Shown: positions 1-7,662 of the stretch, one piece after another
How positions within the stretch are numbered: the stretch's first letter is position 1
How the letters are laid out: every line of letters begins with the position of its first letter
NCBI GenBank assembly: GCA_041675505.1
Contig: JBAYTR010000017.1
Coordinates: 1-64,000, forward strand
Direction: 5' to 3'
From: JAGPCK01 sp041675505
Lineage (GTDB): Bacteria; Bacteroidota; Bacteroidia; UKL13-3
Length of the DNA stretch: 64,000 nt
Notes under the pieces: generated by a model
Database searches by the model: none
Seen by the model: only the letters and a program-made list of their open reading frames with translations
Told to the model about the DNA's origin: nothing
Made by a program: the position numbers and the translations under genes

Positions 1-252
1 CTTTATTCTGCGCAGTTAGATGGTTATTATATCGGCTACACGGGTGATGATATTGATATGCGTTTGCGTAAGCATAACTCAAATCACAAAGGCTACACAG
101 GTAAGGTGTCTGACTGGGTAGTATGTTATACTGAATTGTATGAAGATAAAATTGAGGCAATGAAACGTGAGAAACAGATAAAGGGTTGGAAGTCCAGGAG
201 AATGATAGAAACTTTGGCAGCCCGCTCAGTTGGTTCAGGGCATCCCGACTAA
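1..252 (+). CDS. GIY-YIG nuclease family protein, 5' end outside window
   Basis: The frame is open from base 1, so the N-terminus is missing. The visible start shows LYSAQLDGYYIGYTGD, the second half of the GIY-YIG motif (YYIGYT), and a downstream MKREKQIKGWKS stretch typical of the small single-domain UvrC-like/YhbQ type. The family cleaves DNA with a metal ion; the role of these short Bacteroidota copies is not established. The last ~20 residues (ARSVGSGHPD) are translated from the tRNA-like sequence that follows, so the C-terminus is probably not under protein-level selection. The ATG at 58 is internal to the domain and is not the real start. Confidence 0.8.
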   Translation, partial: LYSAQLDGYYIGYTGDDIDMRLRKHNSNHKGYTGKVSDWVVCYTELYEDKIEAMKREKQIKGWKSRRMIETLAARSVGSGHPD

Positions 253-295
253 CAAGTCGGGAGGGTCGGGGGTTCGAATCCCTCAACTTCCACCA
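188..295 (+). other. tRNA-like sequence (degenerate tRNA or tRNA-derived element)
   Basis: A D-arm-like stem (GCTC 224-227 / GGGC 238-241), an anticodon-like stem (CCCGA 244-248 / TCGGG 257-261), a good T-arm (268-272 / 280-284 around TTCGAAT) and a CCA end (293-295) are visible. The anticodon loop has 8 nt instead of 7, and the seven bases at the expected 5' acceptor position (215-221) do not pair with 285-291. The only match to the 3' acceptor strand, GGAAGT (188-193) with ACTTCC (286-291), is about 27 nt too far upstream. I therefore do not call a functional tRNA. It overlaps the 3' end of the GIY-YIG gene. Confidence 0.5.
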
Positions 296-322
296 AGCCT
301 CGCAATTTACCGGGGCTTTTTT
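296..322 (+). terminator. Rho-independent terminator after the tRNA-like sequence
   Basis: AGCCTCG (296-302) pairs with CGGGGCT (311-317), one G-U pair, around an 8-nt loop, followed by a T run to 322. It would end transcripts from the GIY-YIG gene or the tRNA-like element before tex. Confidence 0.75.
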
Positions 323-339
323 ATTCATGGTCTACACGG

Positions 340-370
340 TTTCCAAGCCTCGCATGAATAAGTATATTTG
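340..370 (+). promoter_or_regulatory. Promoter of tex (Bacteroidota type)
   Basis: TTTC (340-343), 19 nt, then TATATTTG (363-370) fits the -33 TTTG / -7 TAnnTTTG pattern with one mismatch in the -33 box. The tex ATG is at 400. The -33 area overlaps the second copy of the 12-nt sequence CCAAGCCTCGCA (343-354), whose first copy is at 293-304. Confidence 0.55.
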
Positions 371-399
371 ACCACCTGAAATAGATTTAAAAGTAACAC

Positions 400-2595
400 A
401 TGATTGAAGAGTTGGTTGCCTCGGCACTGGGGCTTACGCTGCAGCAGGTTGCTGCAACAATGAAATTGATTGACGGAGGAGCTACTGTTCCTTTTATTTC
501 CCGTTACCGTAAGGAGGTCACCCAAGGCTTAGATGAAGTGGCGATTGAAAATATCCGTCTTACATCGATAAAAGTCCGTGAATTGGAAGAGCGAAAGGTG
601 TATGTGCTTGACGTGATTCGTGAGCAGGGAAAGTTGACCGGAGAGCTTGAGCAGAAGATCAAAAGTTGCAAAGAATGGAATCTTCTCGAAGACCTCTATC
701 TGCCTTATAAGCCTAAACGTAAAACAAGAGCCACTGTGGCTAAAGAGCATGGCTTGCAACCGCTGGCTGACTGGTTAATGCTGGAAATACCGGGAGATGC
801 CATTAAACAAGCGCAGGCTTTTCTGAATGATAAAGTGAACTCAGTGGAAGATGCACTTGAGGGCGCGCGAGACATTATTGCTGAGTTGATCAACGAGCAT
901 GAAACCGCCCGGAGCGTAATCAGGAGAGAATTTGAAAAAAATGCGCTTATTCAAACCAAAGTTAGAAAAGGCAAAGATGAAGAAGGCATCAAATTCAAAG
1001 ACTACTTTGCCTTTAATGAACCCCTTTCCAAATCTCCTTCTCACCGCCTGCTGGCAGTATTTCGCGGAGAAGATGAAGGCATTCTTAAGCTTAGCATTGA
1101 GCCTGAAAAAGAACCGGCACTTGAAAAACTATGCAAGGCTTTTGTAAAAAATAACCATGAGTCAAGCAGGCATATCAGGTTGGCGATTGAAGATGCCTAT
1201 GAGCGACTGCTGGGCCCATCTATGGAAACGGAGTTTCGTGCCAAGGCCAAAGCAAAAGCGGATGAACAGGCTATTCTTGTTTTCGCGGAAAATCTTAGGC
1301 AATTGCTTTTGTCAGCCCCGCTTGGCAGTAAGCGTATCCTGGCTATTGACCCGGGCTTTCGTTCAGGTTGCAAAGTGGTGTGCTTAAATGAGGAGGGGAA
1401 GCTGCTGGCAGATGAAATCATTTATCCGCATGAGCCGCAGCGGGCGTTTGCAGCATCGGTTAACACGATCAGCAACCTGGTCAATAAGTTTAATATTGAA
1501 GCCATCTCCATCGGCAATGGCACAGCCGGACGCGAAACGGAATCCATTGTACGTGATATAATCTTTGATCATCCGGTAGAGATCTACATGGTAAATGAGA
1601 ATGGTGCATCTGTGTATTCAGCTTCGGAGATTGCGCGGGAAGAGTTTCCTGATAAAGATGTAACTGTGCGTGGAGCGGTTTCTATCGGACGAAGACTTGC
1701 TGACCCACTGGCTGAGCTGGTGAAGATTGACCCGAAATCAATTGGTGTGGGACAATACCAGCATGATGTGGATCAGCTGAAATTAAAGCAAAGTTTGGAT
1801 ACTGTGGTGCAGAGTTGCGTAAACAATGTGGGCGTAAACCTGAATACTGCCAGTAAAAGTCTGTTAACGTATGTCTCAGGTTTGGGCCCCCAACTGGCGA
1901 AAAATATTATAGAATACCGGAACGAAAACGGCCCTTTCACCGGAAGAAGCCAGTTGAAGAAAGTACCGCGTTTGGGAGAGAAAGCATTTGAACAATGTGC
2001 CGGATTTTTGCGTATTCCTCAGGCAAAGCATGTACTTGACAACAGCGCTGTGCATCCGGAGAGTTACCATATTGTGGAGCAGATGGCAAAAGATCAACGG
2101 TGCAATGTGGCAGACCTGATCAAAGATGAAATGATCCGGAAACAGATAAATCCTCAACAATACATCAGCGAAAAAGTCGGATTACCTACCATACACGATA
2201 TCCTGAAAGAGCTTGCCAAACCCGGGCGCGACCCACGTGAGCAACTGAAGGCTTTTTCATTTGCAGATGTGAGAAAGCCCGAAGATCTGTATGCAGGTAT
2301 GGTATTGCCGGGCATTGTTACCAACATTACCAACTTTGGTTGTTTCGTTGACATTGGGGTGAAGCAGGATGGCATGGTTCATATTTCACAATTGGCCGAC
2401 AGGTTTGTAAAAGACCCGAATGACGTGGTAAAGCTGCAGCAGCATGTTCAGGTAAAAGTGGTGGAAGTTGACCTGCAGAGAAAGCGAATCGCACTCAGTA
2501 TGAAAGAGCTTCAGCAGGGCAATGCTTCAGGTGCTAAGAAAGAGAAAGCTGAACCGGACATCAATGCATTACTGAAACATTTTGGGAAATCGTAA
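400..2595 (+). CDS. tex: Tex-family transcription accessory / S1 RNA-binding protein
   Basis: A 731-residue protein, close to the usual length of cytoplasmic Tex. Domains in order: the helical N-terminal Tex region, a YqgF/RNase H-like fold starting near residue 312 (ILAIDPGFRSGCKV), a helix-hairpin-helix pair near 488-540 (VSGLGPQLAKNII) and a C-terminal S1 domain from about 630 (GIVTNITNFGCFVDIGV). Tex binds nucleic acid and is linked to transcription and RNA metabolism; its exact role in Bacteroidota is not fixed. The gene is alone on this strand and ends only 4 bp from the stop of the convergent helicase gene, with no room for a separate terminator. Confidence 0.95.
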   Translation: MIEELVASALGLTLQQVAATMKLIDGGATVPFISRYRKEVTQGLDEVAIENIRLTSIKVRELEERKVYVLDVIREQGKLTGELEQKIKSCKEWNLLEDLYLPYKPKRKTRATVAKEHGLQPLADWLMLEIPGDAIKQAQAFLNDKVNSVEDALEGARDIIAELINEHETARSVIRREFEKNALIQTKVRKGKDEEGIKFKDYFAFNEPLSKSPSHRLLAVFRGEDEGILKLSIEPEKEPALEKLCKAFVKNNHESSRHIRLAIEDAYERLLGPSMETEFRAKAKAKADEQAILVFAENLRQLLLSAPLGSKRILAIDPGFRSGCKVVCLNEEGKLLADEIIYPHEPQRAFAASVNTISNLVNKFNIEAISIGNGTAGRETESIVRDIIFDHPVEIYMVNENGASVYSASEIAREEFPDKDVTVRGAVSIGRRLADPLAELVKIDPKSIGVGQYQHDVDQLKLKQSLDTVVQSCVNNVGVNLNTASKSLLTYVSGLGPQLAKNIIEYRNENGPFTGRSQLKKVPRLGEKAFEQCAGFLRIPQAKHVLDNSAVHPESYHIVEQMAKDQRCNVADLIKDEMIRKQINPQQYISEKVGLPTIHDILKELAKPGRDPREQLKAFSFADVRKPEDLYAGMVLPGIVTNITNFGCFVDIGVKQDGMVHISQLADRFVKDPNDVVKLQQHVQVKVVEVDLQRKRIALSMKELQQGNASGAKKEKAEPDINALLKHFGKS

Positions 2596-2599
2596 AAAC

Positions 2600-3913
2600 T
2601 TAAGAAGCGATTTCTATTTTAACCTTCTTGTTCTTGATTTTTTCGTTTTTGATGAGCTGCAGTGTTTGCGCTATTTTGTTTGAACGCACGGCCGCATAGG
2701 CTGAGTGATCCAGAATATCAATCCTGCCCAGCTCTTCCTTCTGTAGGTTACCCTTTTGGAGCAGCATGCCTACCACATCCATTTTGTTGATTTTATCCTT
2801 TTTGCCAGCGCTAATGTAAACCGTTTGCCATTCTACTGGTTTTGGCAATACCAGTTTTTTGGGCAGCGATTCCAGAGGAGGTGATGTGGTGATAAATGTT
2901 GGCAATCGGTCTTCTACATCCAGTAAGAAATATGCTGTTCCGGTTGCGTTCATTCTCGCTGTGCGCCCGTTGCGGTGAATCATCACCTCTTCGGTAGCCG
3001 GTAGTTGGTAGTGAATTACCACAGCCACTTCAGGAATGTCCAGACCGCGTGCCGCCAAATCTGTTGTTACCAGAATGCTTGCGCTCCCGTTGCGGAATTT
3101 GATCAATGTTTTTTCGCGGTCAATCTGCTCCAGGCCCCCGTGATAAAAAGCATGTGCTACTTTATGGATGGTGAGCTGCTCAGATATTCTGTTCACTGCC
3201 TCGCGGTGATTGCAAAATACAATAACCTGACCGGGGCTTGTTTTTCCAAGCAGCAACATCAGGGCTTCCAGCTTATCGTCACCCTCTACCTGCACCGATT
3301 TTAACTTCAGGGATGACGACAACTCTTTATGTTGTGTGGCATAGTTTAAGGAAACACTGTTCTTCAGTCCCACAAATTTCGGCACCTCTTCTAAATCGGT
3401 GGCTGAGGTTAAAATGCGCTTATTGAGGTTCGTGCATTGTTTGATAATAAATCCCATGTCATCCTGAAATCCGGCTTCGAGCGATTTATCAAACTCATCT
3501 AAAATAAGGGTATGCGCGGTTTCGAGCCTGAGCAGTTTTGTGCTGATATGATGGGCAACCCTGCCCGGTGTACCCACCAGAACGGCAGGGGCTTGTTGCA
3601 AATTATTTTCCTCAATGCGAACGGAATGGCCTCCGTAGCACGCGTTGATTTTAAAGGACGTTCCCATTTGTTTAAACACGCTCTCTATCTGAATGGCCAG
3701 CTCCCTAGAAGGCACCAGGATCAATGCCTGTATTCCTTGTGCATCCGGCTTTAACAGGGAGACCACGGGTAATAAAAATGCCAGTGTTTTCCCCGAACCG
3801 GTAGGCGAAATCAGGATAACATCGTTAGGCTTTGGAATGGTTTCCAGCGCAGCATTCTGCATGTCATTAAGTGCGGTGATATTAAAAGCGGAAAGAATGC
3901 CCTGTTGATCCAT
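2600..3913 (-). CDS. dbpA: DEAD-box RNA helicase, DbpA-like
   Basis: A 437-residue helicase. Motifs: Walker A PTGSGKT (37-43), PSRELAIQ (Ib region), GTPGR, motif II, SAT (170-172), ARGLDIP and HRNGRTAR. The last ~80 residues look like the DbpA C-terminal RNA-binding domain that contacts 23S rRNA hairpin 92, which suggests a role in 50S subunit maturation. Motif II reads DEFD (139-142) in place of DEAD. The tail is rich in lysine (KIKNKKVKIEIAS). The gene lies 142 bp downstream of the bacilliredoxin gene on the same strand and is separated from it by a hairpin terminator. The symbol rests on the C-terminal domain and is less sure than the family. Confidence 0.87.
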   Translation of the reverse strand: MDQQGILSAFNITALNDMQNAALETIPKPNDVILISPTGSGKTLAFLLPVVSLLKPDAQGIQALILVPSRELAIQIESVFKQMGTSFKINACYGGHSVRIEENNLQQAPAVLVGTPGRVAHHISTKLLRLETAHTLILDEFDKSLEAGFQDDMGFIIKQCTNLNKRILTSATDLEEVPKFVGLKNSVSLNYATQHKELSSSLKLKSVQVEGDDKLEALMLLLGKTSPGQVIVFCNHREAVNRISEQLTIHKVAHAFYHGGLEQIDREKTLIKFRNGSASILVTTDLAARGLDIPEVAVVIHYQLPATEEVMIHRNGRTARMNATGTAYFLLDVEDRLPTFITTSPPLESLPKKLVLPKPVEWQTVYISAGKKDKINKMDVVGMLLQKGNLQKEELGRIDILDHSAYAAVRSNKIAQTLQLIKNEKIKNKKVKIEIAS

Positions 3914-4002
3914 GGTATGTAATATTTTGAACGGGCAAAGATAGCCGAATAGTTAAGGCTATCCTGTAAATCGCTATACACTTGGCCGCGTATTTTCAAA
4001 AC

Positions 4003-4038
4003 AAAAAAGCCATCCGTGTAAATCGAATGGCTTTTTTT
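4003..4038 (-). terminator. Terminator downstream of the bacilliredoxin gene (bidirectional)
   Basis: AAAAAGCCAT...ATGGCTTTTT forms a strong hairpin with A/T flanks on both sides, 18 bp past the bacilliredoxin stop codon. On the minus strand the T run follows the stem, as expected for an intrinsic terminator. Confidence 0.8.
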
Positions 4039-4055
4039 GTTTTGAATCAGTCTTG

Positions 4056-4472
4056 TTAGCAATATTCAGCGTAAGCGCTTTGCAGGCTGGCGGCAATCAT
4101 GTCGGCAGGTCTGCCTTCAATCATGTGGCGCTCAATGAAGTGCACCAGTTCGCCATTTTTAAATAAGGCAATAGAAGGTGATGAAGGAGGGAACGGTGCA
4201 GTAAACTCACGCGCTTTGGCTACAGCCTCCACATCTTGTCCGGCAAATACGGTATAAAGCTTGGCGGGTTTTTTATCTCCGACAACTGACTTTATGACAC
4301 CCGGGCGGGCAGTTCCTGCTGCACAACCGCATACGGAATTGAACACCACCAAGGCTGTTCCGTCTTTTTCATTCAGTACCTTTTCAACGTCTTCAGGGGT
4401 CTTCAGCTCGGTGAAGCCTACGTTGGTTAATTCTGCTCTCATGGGAGCAACGAGCATTTCAGGATATGGCAT
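4056..4472 (-). CDS. Bacilliredoxin BrxA/BrxB family (YphP/YqiW)
   Basis: 138 residues, the usual length of the family. It begins MPYPEMLVAPMRAELT, a typical start, and has the thioredoxin-like fold signature VFNSVCGCAAG with the CGC active site at residues 48-50. Bacilliredoxins reduce bacillithiol mixed disulfides on proteins. Whether this organism makes bacillithiol cannot be read from the window. A TACCTTTG -7 box lies upstream on the minus strand. The gene is divergent from ahcY. Confidence 0.92.
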   Translation of the reverse strand: MPYPEMLVAPMRAELTNVGFTELKTPEDVEKVLNEKDGTALVVFNSVCGCAAGTARPGVIKSVVGDKKPAKLYTVFAGQDVEAVAKAREFTAPFPPSSPSIALFKNGELVHFIERHMIEGRPADMIAASLQSAYAEYC

Positions 4473-4525
4473 AAATTTTTGTATTATTTAAAATTAATCT
4501 GTTGGGAGAGTATTCAAATTTCGTG

Positions 4526-4533
4526 CAAAGGTA
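4526..4533 (-). promoter_or_regulatory. -7 box upstream of the bacilliredoxin gene
   Basis: On the minus strand this reads TACCTTTG, an exact TAnnTTTG match, about 53 nt before the ATG. No clear TTTG -33 box is present at the right spacing. Confidence 0.4.
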
Positions 4534-4572
4534 AAACAGATTTGACCCTTAGCTGTTCATCTACTTAAACAT

Positions 4573-4603
4573 TTTGTTTTTAGAGGGGTAAAAGCTAAAT
4601 TTG
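4573..4603 (+). promoter_or_regulatory. Promoter of ahcY
   Basis: TTTG (4573-4576), 19 nt, TAAATTTG (4596-4603): a full match to the Bacteroidota housekeeping promoter. The ahcY ATG is 35 nt downstream. Confidence 0.75.
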
Positions 4604-4638
4604 CAGCCCTTAAAAATTGATTATCATTATTTAATAAT

Positions 4639-5952
4639 ATGACAGAAGCAAAAACACAATTACCCTACAAGGTAAAAGACATCTCACTCGCTGAGTGGGG
4701 ACGTAAAGAAATTAAACTGGCTGAAGCAGAAATGCCCGGGTTAATGGCCATCCGCAAGGAGTATGGTCCTAACCAACCTTTAAAGGGTGCACGTATTGCC
4801 GGCTGTTTGCACATGACCATTCAAACTGCTGTATTGATTGAAACCCTTAAAGCTTTAGGTGCTGAAGTAACCTGGAGTTCATGTAACATATTTTCAACTC
4901 AGGACCATGCTGCTGCGGCTATTGCTGCTGCCGGTATTCCCGTTTATGCCTGGAAGGGTCAGAACGAAGAGGAATTCGACTGGTGCATTGAACAAACGTT
5001 GTTCGCCTTTGAAGGTGGCAAACCTTTGAACATGATTTTGGATGACGGTGGTGATTTAACCAACATGGTATTTGACCGCTACCCTGAGTTAACCAAAGAC
5101 ATTAAAGGACTTTCAGAAGAAACCACTACCGGAGTTCATCGCTTGTATGAGCGCATGAAAAAAGGTACTTTAGTAATGCCTGCTATCAACGTAAACGATT
5201 CTGTTACCAAATCTAAATTTGATAACAAATACGGTTGTAAAGAATCATTGGTAGATGCTATCCGCAGAGCTACCGATATTATGATGGCCGGTAAAGTAGC
5301 TGTAGTTGCCGGGTACGGTGACGTAGGAAAAGGTTCAGCAGAATCATTGCGCGGTGCAGGTGCACGTGTATTGGTTACTGAAATTGATCCCATCTGTGCT
5401 TTACAAGCTGCTATGGACGGATTTGAAGTAGTTACCATGGAAGAGGCCTGTAAACGTGCCAACATCTTTGTAACAGCTACCGGTAACGTGCGTATTATTA
5501 CCGACCGTCACTTTAAAGCGATGCGCGATAAATCTATCGTGTGTAACATCGGTCACTTTGATAATGAAATAGACATGGCTTGGTTAAACGGTACTTACGG
5601 TTCAACCAAATATACCATCAAACCACAGGTTGACGTATACAACTTAGACGGAAACGAAATTATCGTTTTGGCTGAAGGACGTTTGGTTAACTTAGGTTGC
5701 GCCATGGGTCACCCGTCATTTGTGATGAGTAACTCATTCTCGAACCAAACTCTCGCACAAATTGAACTGTGGACCAACACCAGCAGTTACGAAAACAAAG
5801 TGTACGTATTGCCTAAGCACCTGGATGAAAAGGTTGCGGCTTTACACCTTGACCACATTGGTGCTAAACTCACCAAGTTGGATGCTGATCAGGCTGAATA
5901 CATCGGTGTGAAAGTGGAAGGTCCGTTCAAAGCTGAACAATACCGTTACTAA
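4639..5952 (+). CDS. ahcY: S-adenosylhomocysteinase
   Basis: 437 residues, the usual length. The enzyme splits S-adenosylhomocysteine into adenosine and homocysteine, so it recycles the product of SAM-dependent methyltransfer in the cytoplasm. Visible signatures: HMTIQTAVLIETL near residue 58, the NAD-binding GYGDVGKGSA (225-234), CNIGHFDNEID, and the conserved C-terminus KAEQYRY that reaches into the partner subunit. It has its own promoter and a strong terminator and appears to be monocistronic. Confidence 0.98.
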   Translation: MTEAKTQLPYKVKDISLAEWGRKEIKLAEAEMPGLMAIRKEYGPNQPLKGARIAGCLHMTIQTAVLIETLKALGAEVTWSSCNIFSTQDHAAAAIAAAGIPVYAWKGQNEEEFDWCIEQTLFAFEGGKPLNMILDDGGDLTNMVFDRYPELTKDIKGLSEETTTGVHRLYERMKKGTLVMPAINVNDSVTKSKFDNKYGCKESLVDAIRRATDIMMAGKVAVVAGYGDVGKGSAESLRGAGARVLVTEIDPICALQAAMDGFEVVTMEEACKRANIFVTATGNVRIITDRHFKAMRDKSIVCNIGHFDNEIDMAWLNGTYGSTKYTIKPQVDVYNLDGNEIIVLAEGRLVNLGCAMGHPSFVMSNSFSNQTLAQIELWTNTSSYENKVYVLPKHLDEKVAALHLDHIGAKLTKLDADQAEYIGVKVEGPFKAEQYRY

Positions 5953-5979
5953 GATTAGAAGATTCTGTAATATTCAGAA

Positions 5980-6007
5980 AGCCGGCTCATTTGAGTCGGC
6001 TTTTTTT
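5980..6007 (+). terminator. Rho-independent terminator of ahcY
   Basis: AGCCGGCTC (5980-5988) pairs with GAGTCGGCT (5993-6001), one G-U pair, ATTT loop, followed by seven Ts. It lies 27 nt after the ahcY stop. Confidence 0.9.
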
Positions 6008-6015
6008 GTAGTTGC

Positions 6016-6046
6016 ATAGGGGTAAATGAATTCTCAGTTGTCTTAT
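6016..6046 (+). promoter_or_regulatory. Putative ECF sigma promoter, site 1 (sigma operon, autoregulation)
   Basis: ATAGGGGT (6016-6023), 14 nt, TTGTCTTAT (6038-6046). The same two blocks with the same 14-nt spacer occur at 9499-9529 and 10683-10713, and all three lie before genes of this locus. A housekeeping-like -7 box TACTTTTG (6071-6078) also lies closer to the sigma ATG at 6092, which would allow dual control. Confidence 0.65.
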
Positions 6047-6091
6047 AGCAGAACATTGAGTCAGTAACCGTACTTTTGCAGCCTATCAGGT

Positions 6092-6667
6092 ATGCAGGTA
6101 TCGGAAACAGATATTGTTCAGCAAATTAAAGCAGGAGACATCCGTTCTTTTGAGCAGTTGTTTCATGCGTATTGCGAAGAGCTAGTGAGGTACGCTACCA
6201 CCATATTGAAAGATGCCGATGAGGCGCAGGATGTAGTTCAACATCTGTTTGTGACCTTATGGACCAAACGCGACACCCTTCAGGTGAACAGCTCGCTGAA
6301 GAGTTACCTGTACCGCTCGGTTTACAACAGCAGCCTTAACCGCATCAAACAGGTAACCACTCAGCAAAAGCATGAGGATTACCTGGGTTATGTGGCCCAT
6401 TCCTACGGTTCAGCTGCCTCTGCTGTTTTAGAAAGTAAGGAAGTGCAAAGTGCTATTGACACCGCTATAGCGGCTTTACCCGACCAGTGCCGACTCATTT
6501 TTACCATGAGCCGTTTTGAAGGAAAGAAATACCAACAAATTGCAGATGAATTACAGCTATCAGTTAAAACCATAGAAAACCAGATGGGGAAAGCCTTGAA
6601 GCATATGCGCGAGCAACTCCAAACCTATCTGCCGTCATGTATCATTTTTTTATTGTTGGGTCAATGA
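6092..6667 (+). CDS. ECF RNA polymerase sigma factor (FecI-like)
   Basis: 191 residues. Region 2 is at about 20-90 (DEAQDVVQHLFVTLWTKRD) and region 4 at about 125-180 (LPDQCRLIFTMSRFEGKKYQQIADELQLSVKTIENQ is the helix-turn-helix area, given in two adjoining pieces: LPDQCRLIFTMSRFEG and KKYQQIADELQLSVKTIENQ). This matches Bacteroidota ECF factors paired with FecR. Its stop overlaps the next start (ATGA at 6664), so the anti-sigma gene is translationally coupled. The putative ECF site upstream suggests it drives its own operon. Target inference rests on the three repeated promoter motifs. Confidence 0.93.
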   Translation: MQVSETDIVQQIKAGDIRSFEQLFHAYCEELVRYATTILKDADEAQDVVQHLFVTLWTKRDTLQVNSSLKSYLYRSVYNSSLNRIKQVTTQQKHEDYLGYVAHSYGSAASAVLESKEVQSAIDTAIAALPDQCRLIFTMSRFEGKKYQQIADELQLSVKTIENQMGKALKHMREQLQTYLPSCIIFLLLGQ

Positions 6668-7662
6668 GGGAAATGAACGAACATATCGAAACCTTAATAG
6701 CGAGCTATCTCTCCGGAGAAGCTTTACCCCATGAAGCTATGGAGTTGGAAGAATGGAAACAACAACACCCCGATAACCAGAAGCATTGGGAGAAAAGCGA
6801 GCAGGCCTATTTCTTTGTTCGCGGTGAGCAAAACATTTCTGTTGATGCGGCAGCCATGTACCGAAATGTATTGGTGCAATTAGATGTTCAAAAAGAAGCT
6901 AAAGTATTGCCGATTGATTTCAAGCGCTACTTTACGCCACTACGTATAGCAGCCGTGCTGGTGATATTGATTACGGGAGGGTTGCTGCTTTCACGCCTGA
7001 GCAATCAGGGAAGTTCAACTGATATAGCTCTTAACGGAGGTGAAAACGGCCTAAGTAAAACATTGGATGACGGAACACAGGTTGAGTTGGATAAGAACAG
7101 TTCATTAACTCTGTTGGCAGGTTACAATGGTAAACAACGCAGGATAAAATTAACCGGTAAAGCCACCTTTAAAGTAGAACATGATGCCGGTAAACCATTT
7201 ATTGTGGAGGCCGGTGGTGTTTTAATTCAGGACATAGGTACAGCTTTCGAAGTGAAGGCACAACCTGATGAGGACACTGTTGAAGTTTGGGTAACCGAAG
7301 GAATAGTAGAGATGTTTACGGAAAACGATACACTTCGCCTCACCCAAAACCAACGGGGATATTATGTTCCGGCTCTGAATAAAATTTACGATGAGCGTTT
7401 ATTACAGCAAGCCATAGAAGACAACAGTCGGATTTTTCATTTCAGCAACACCACTTTGGGCGAGGTTATTCAACAGTTGAATGCGGTTTATCCAACTCCC
7501 ATCAGTTTGAGTAATGCTGCTTTGGAAAGGTGCCGTATTACGGTTGATTTTACCAATGAACCGCAGGAAGTTGTGGTGGAAATTATTGCTGAAACTTTGG
7601 GCCTGCAAGTAGAAAGTACTCATGGAAAATATACCCTGAAGGGTGAAGCCTGTAATCCATGA
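6664..7662 (+). CDS. FecR-type anti-sigma factor with DUF4974 C-terminus
   Basis: 332 residues from the ATG at 6664, which overlaps the sigma stop codon as ATGA. A start at 6637 is possible but lies inside the sigma gene. Layout: cytoplasmic N-terminal sigma-binding region, one membrane helix near 92-112 (IAAVLVILITGGLLL), a periplasmic FecR domain (TLDDGTQVELDKNSSLTL, GKATFKVEHDAGKPFIVEAG) and a C-terminal DUF4974/STN-like domain (FSNTTLGEVIQQLNAVYP). FecR proteins hold the sigma factor and respond to a periplasmic STN domain. Here the STN partner is most likely the next gene. Confidence 0.92.
   Translation: MREMNEHIETLIASYLSGEALPHEAMELEEWKQQHPDNQKHWEKSEQAYFFVRGEQNISVDAAAMYRNVLVQLDVQKEAKVLPIDFKRYFTPLRIAAVLVILITGGLLLSRLSNQGSSTDIALNGGENGLSKTLDDGTQVELDKNSSLTLLAGYNGKQRRIKLTGKATFKVEHDAGKPFIVEAGGVLIQDIGTAFEVKAQPDEDTVEVWVTEGIVEMFTENDTLRLTQNQRGYYVPALNKIYDERLLQQAIEDNSRIFHFSNTTLGEVIQQLNAVYPTPISLSNAALERCRITVDFTNEPQEVVVEIIAETLGLQVESTHGKYTLKGEACNP

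Noticed and set aside
217..295. Functional tRNA
   Set aside because: No acceptor-stem pairing at the right distance and an 8-nt anticodon loop; recorded only as tRNA-like.
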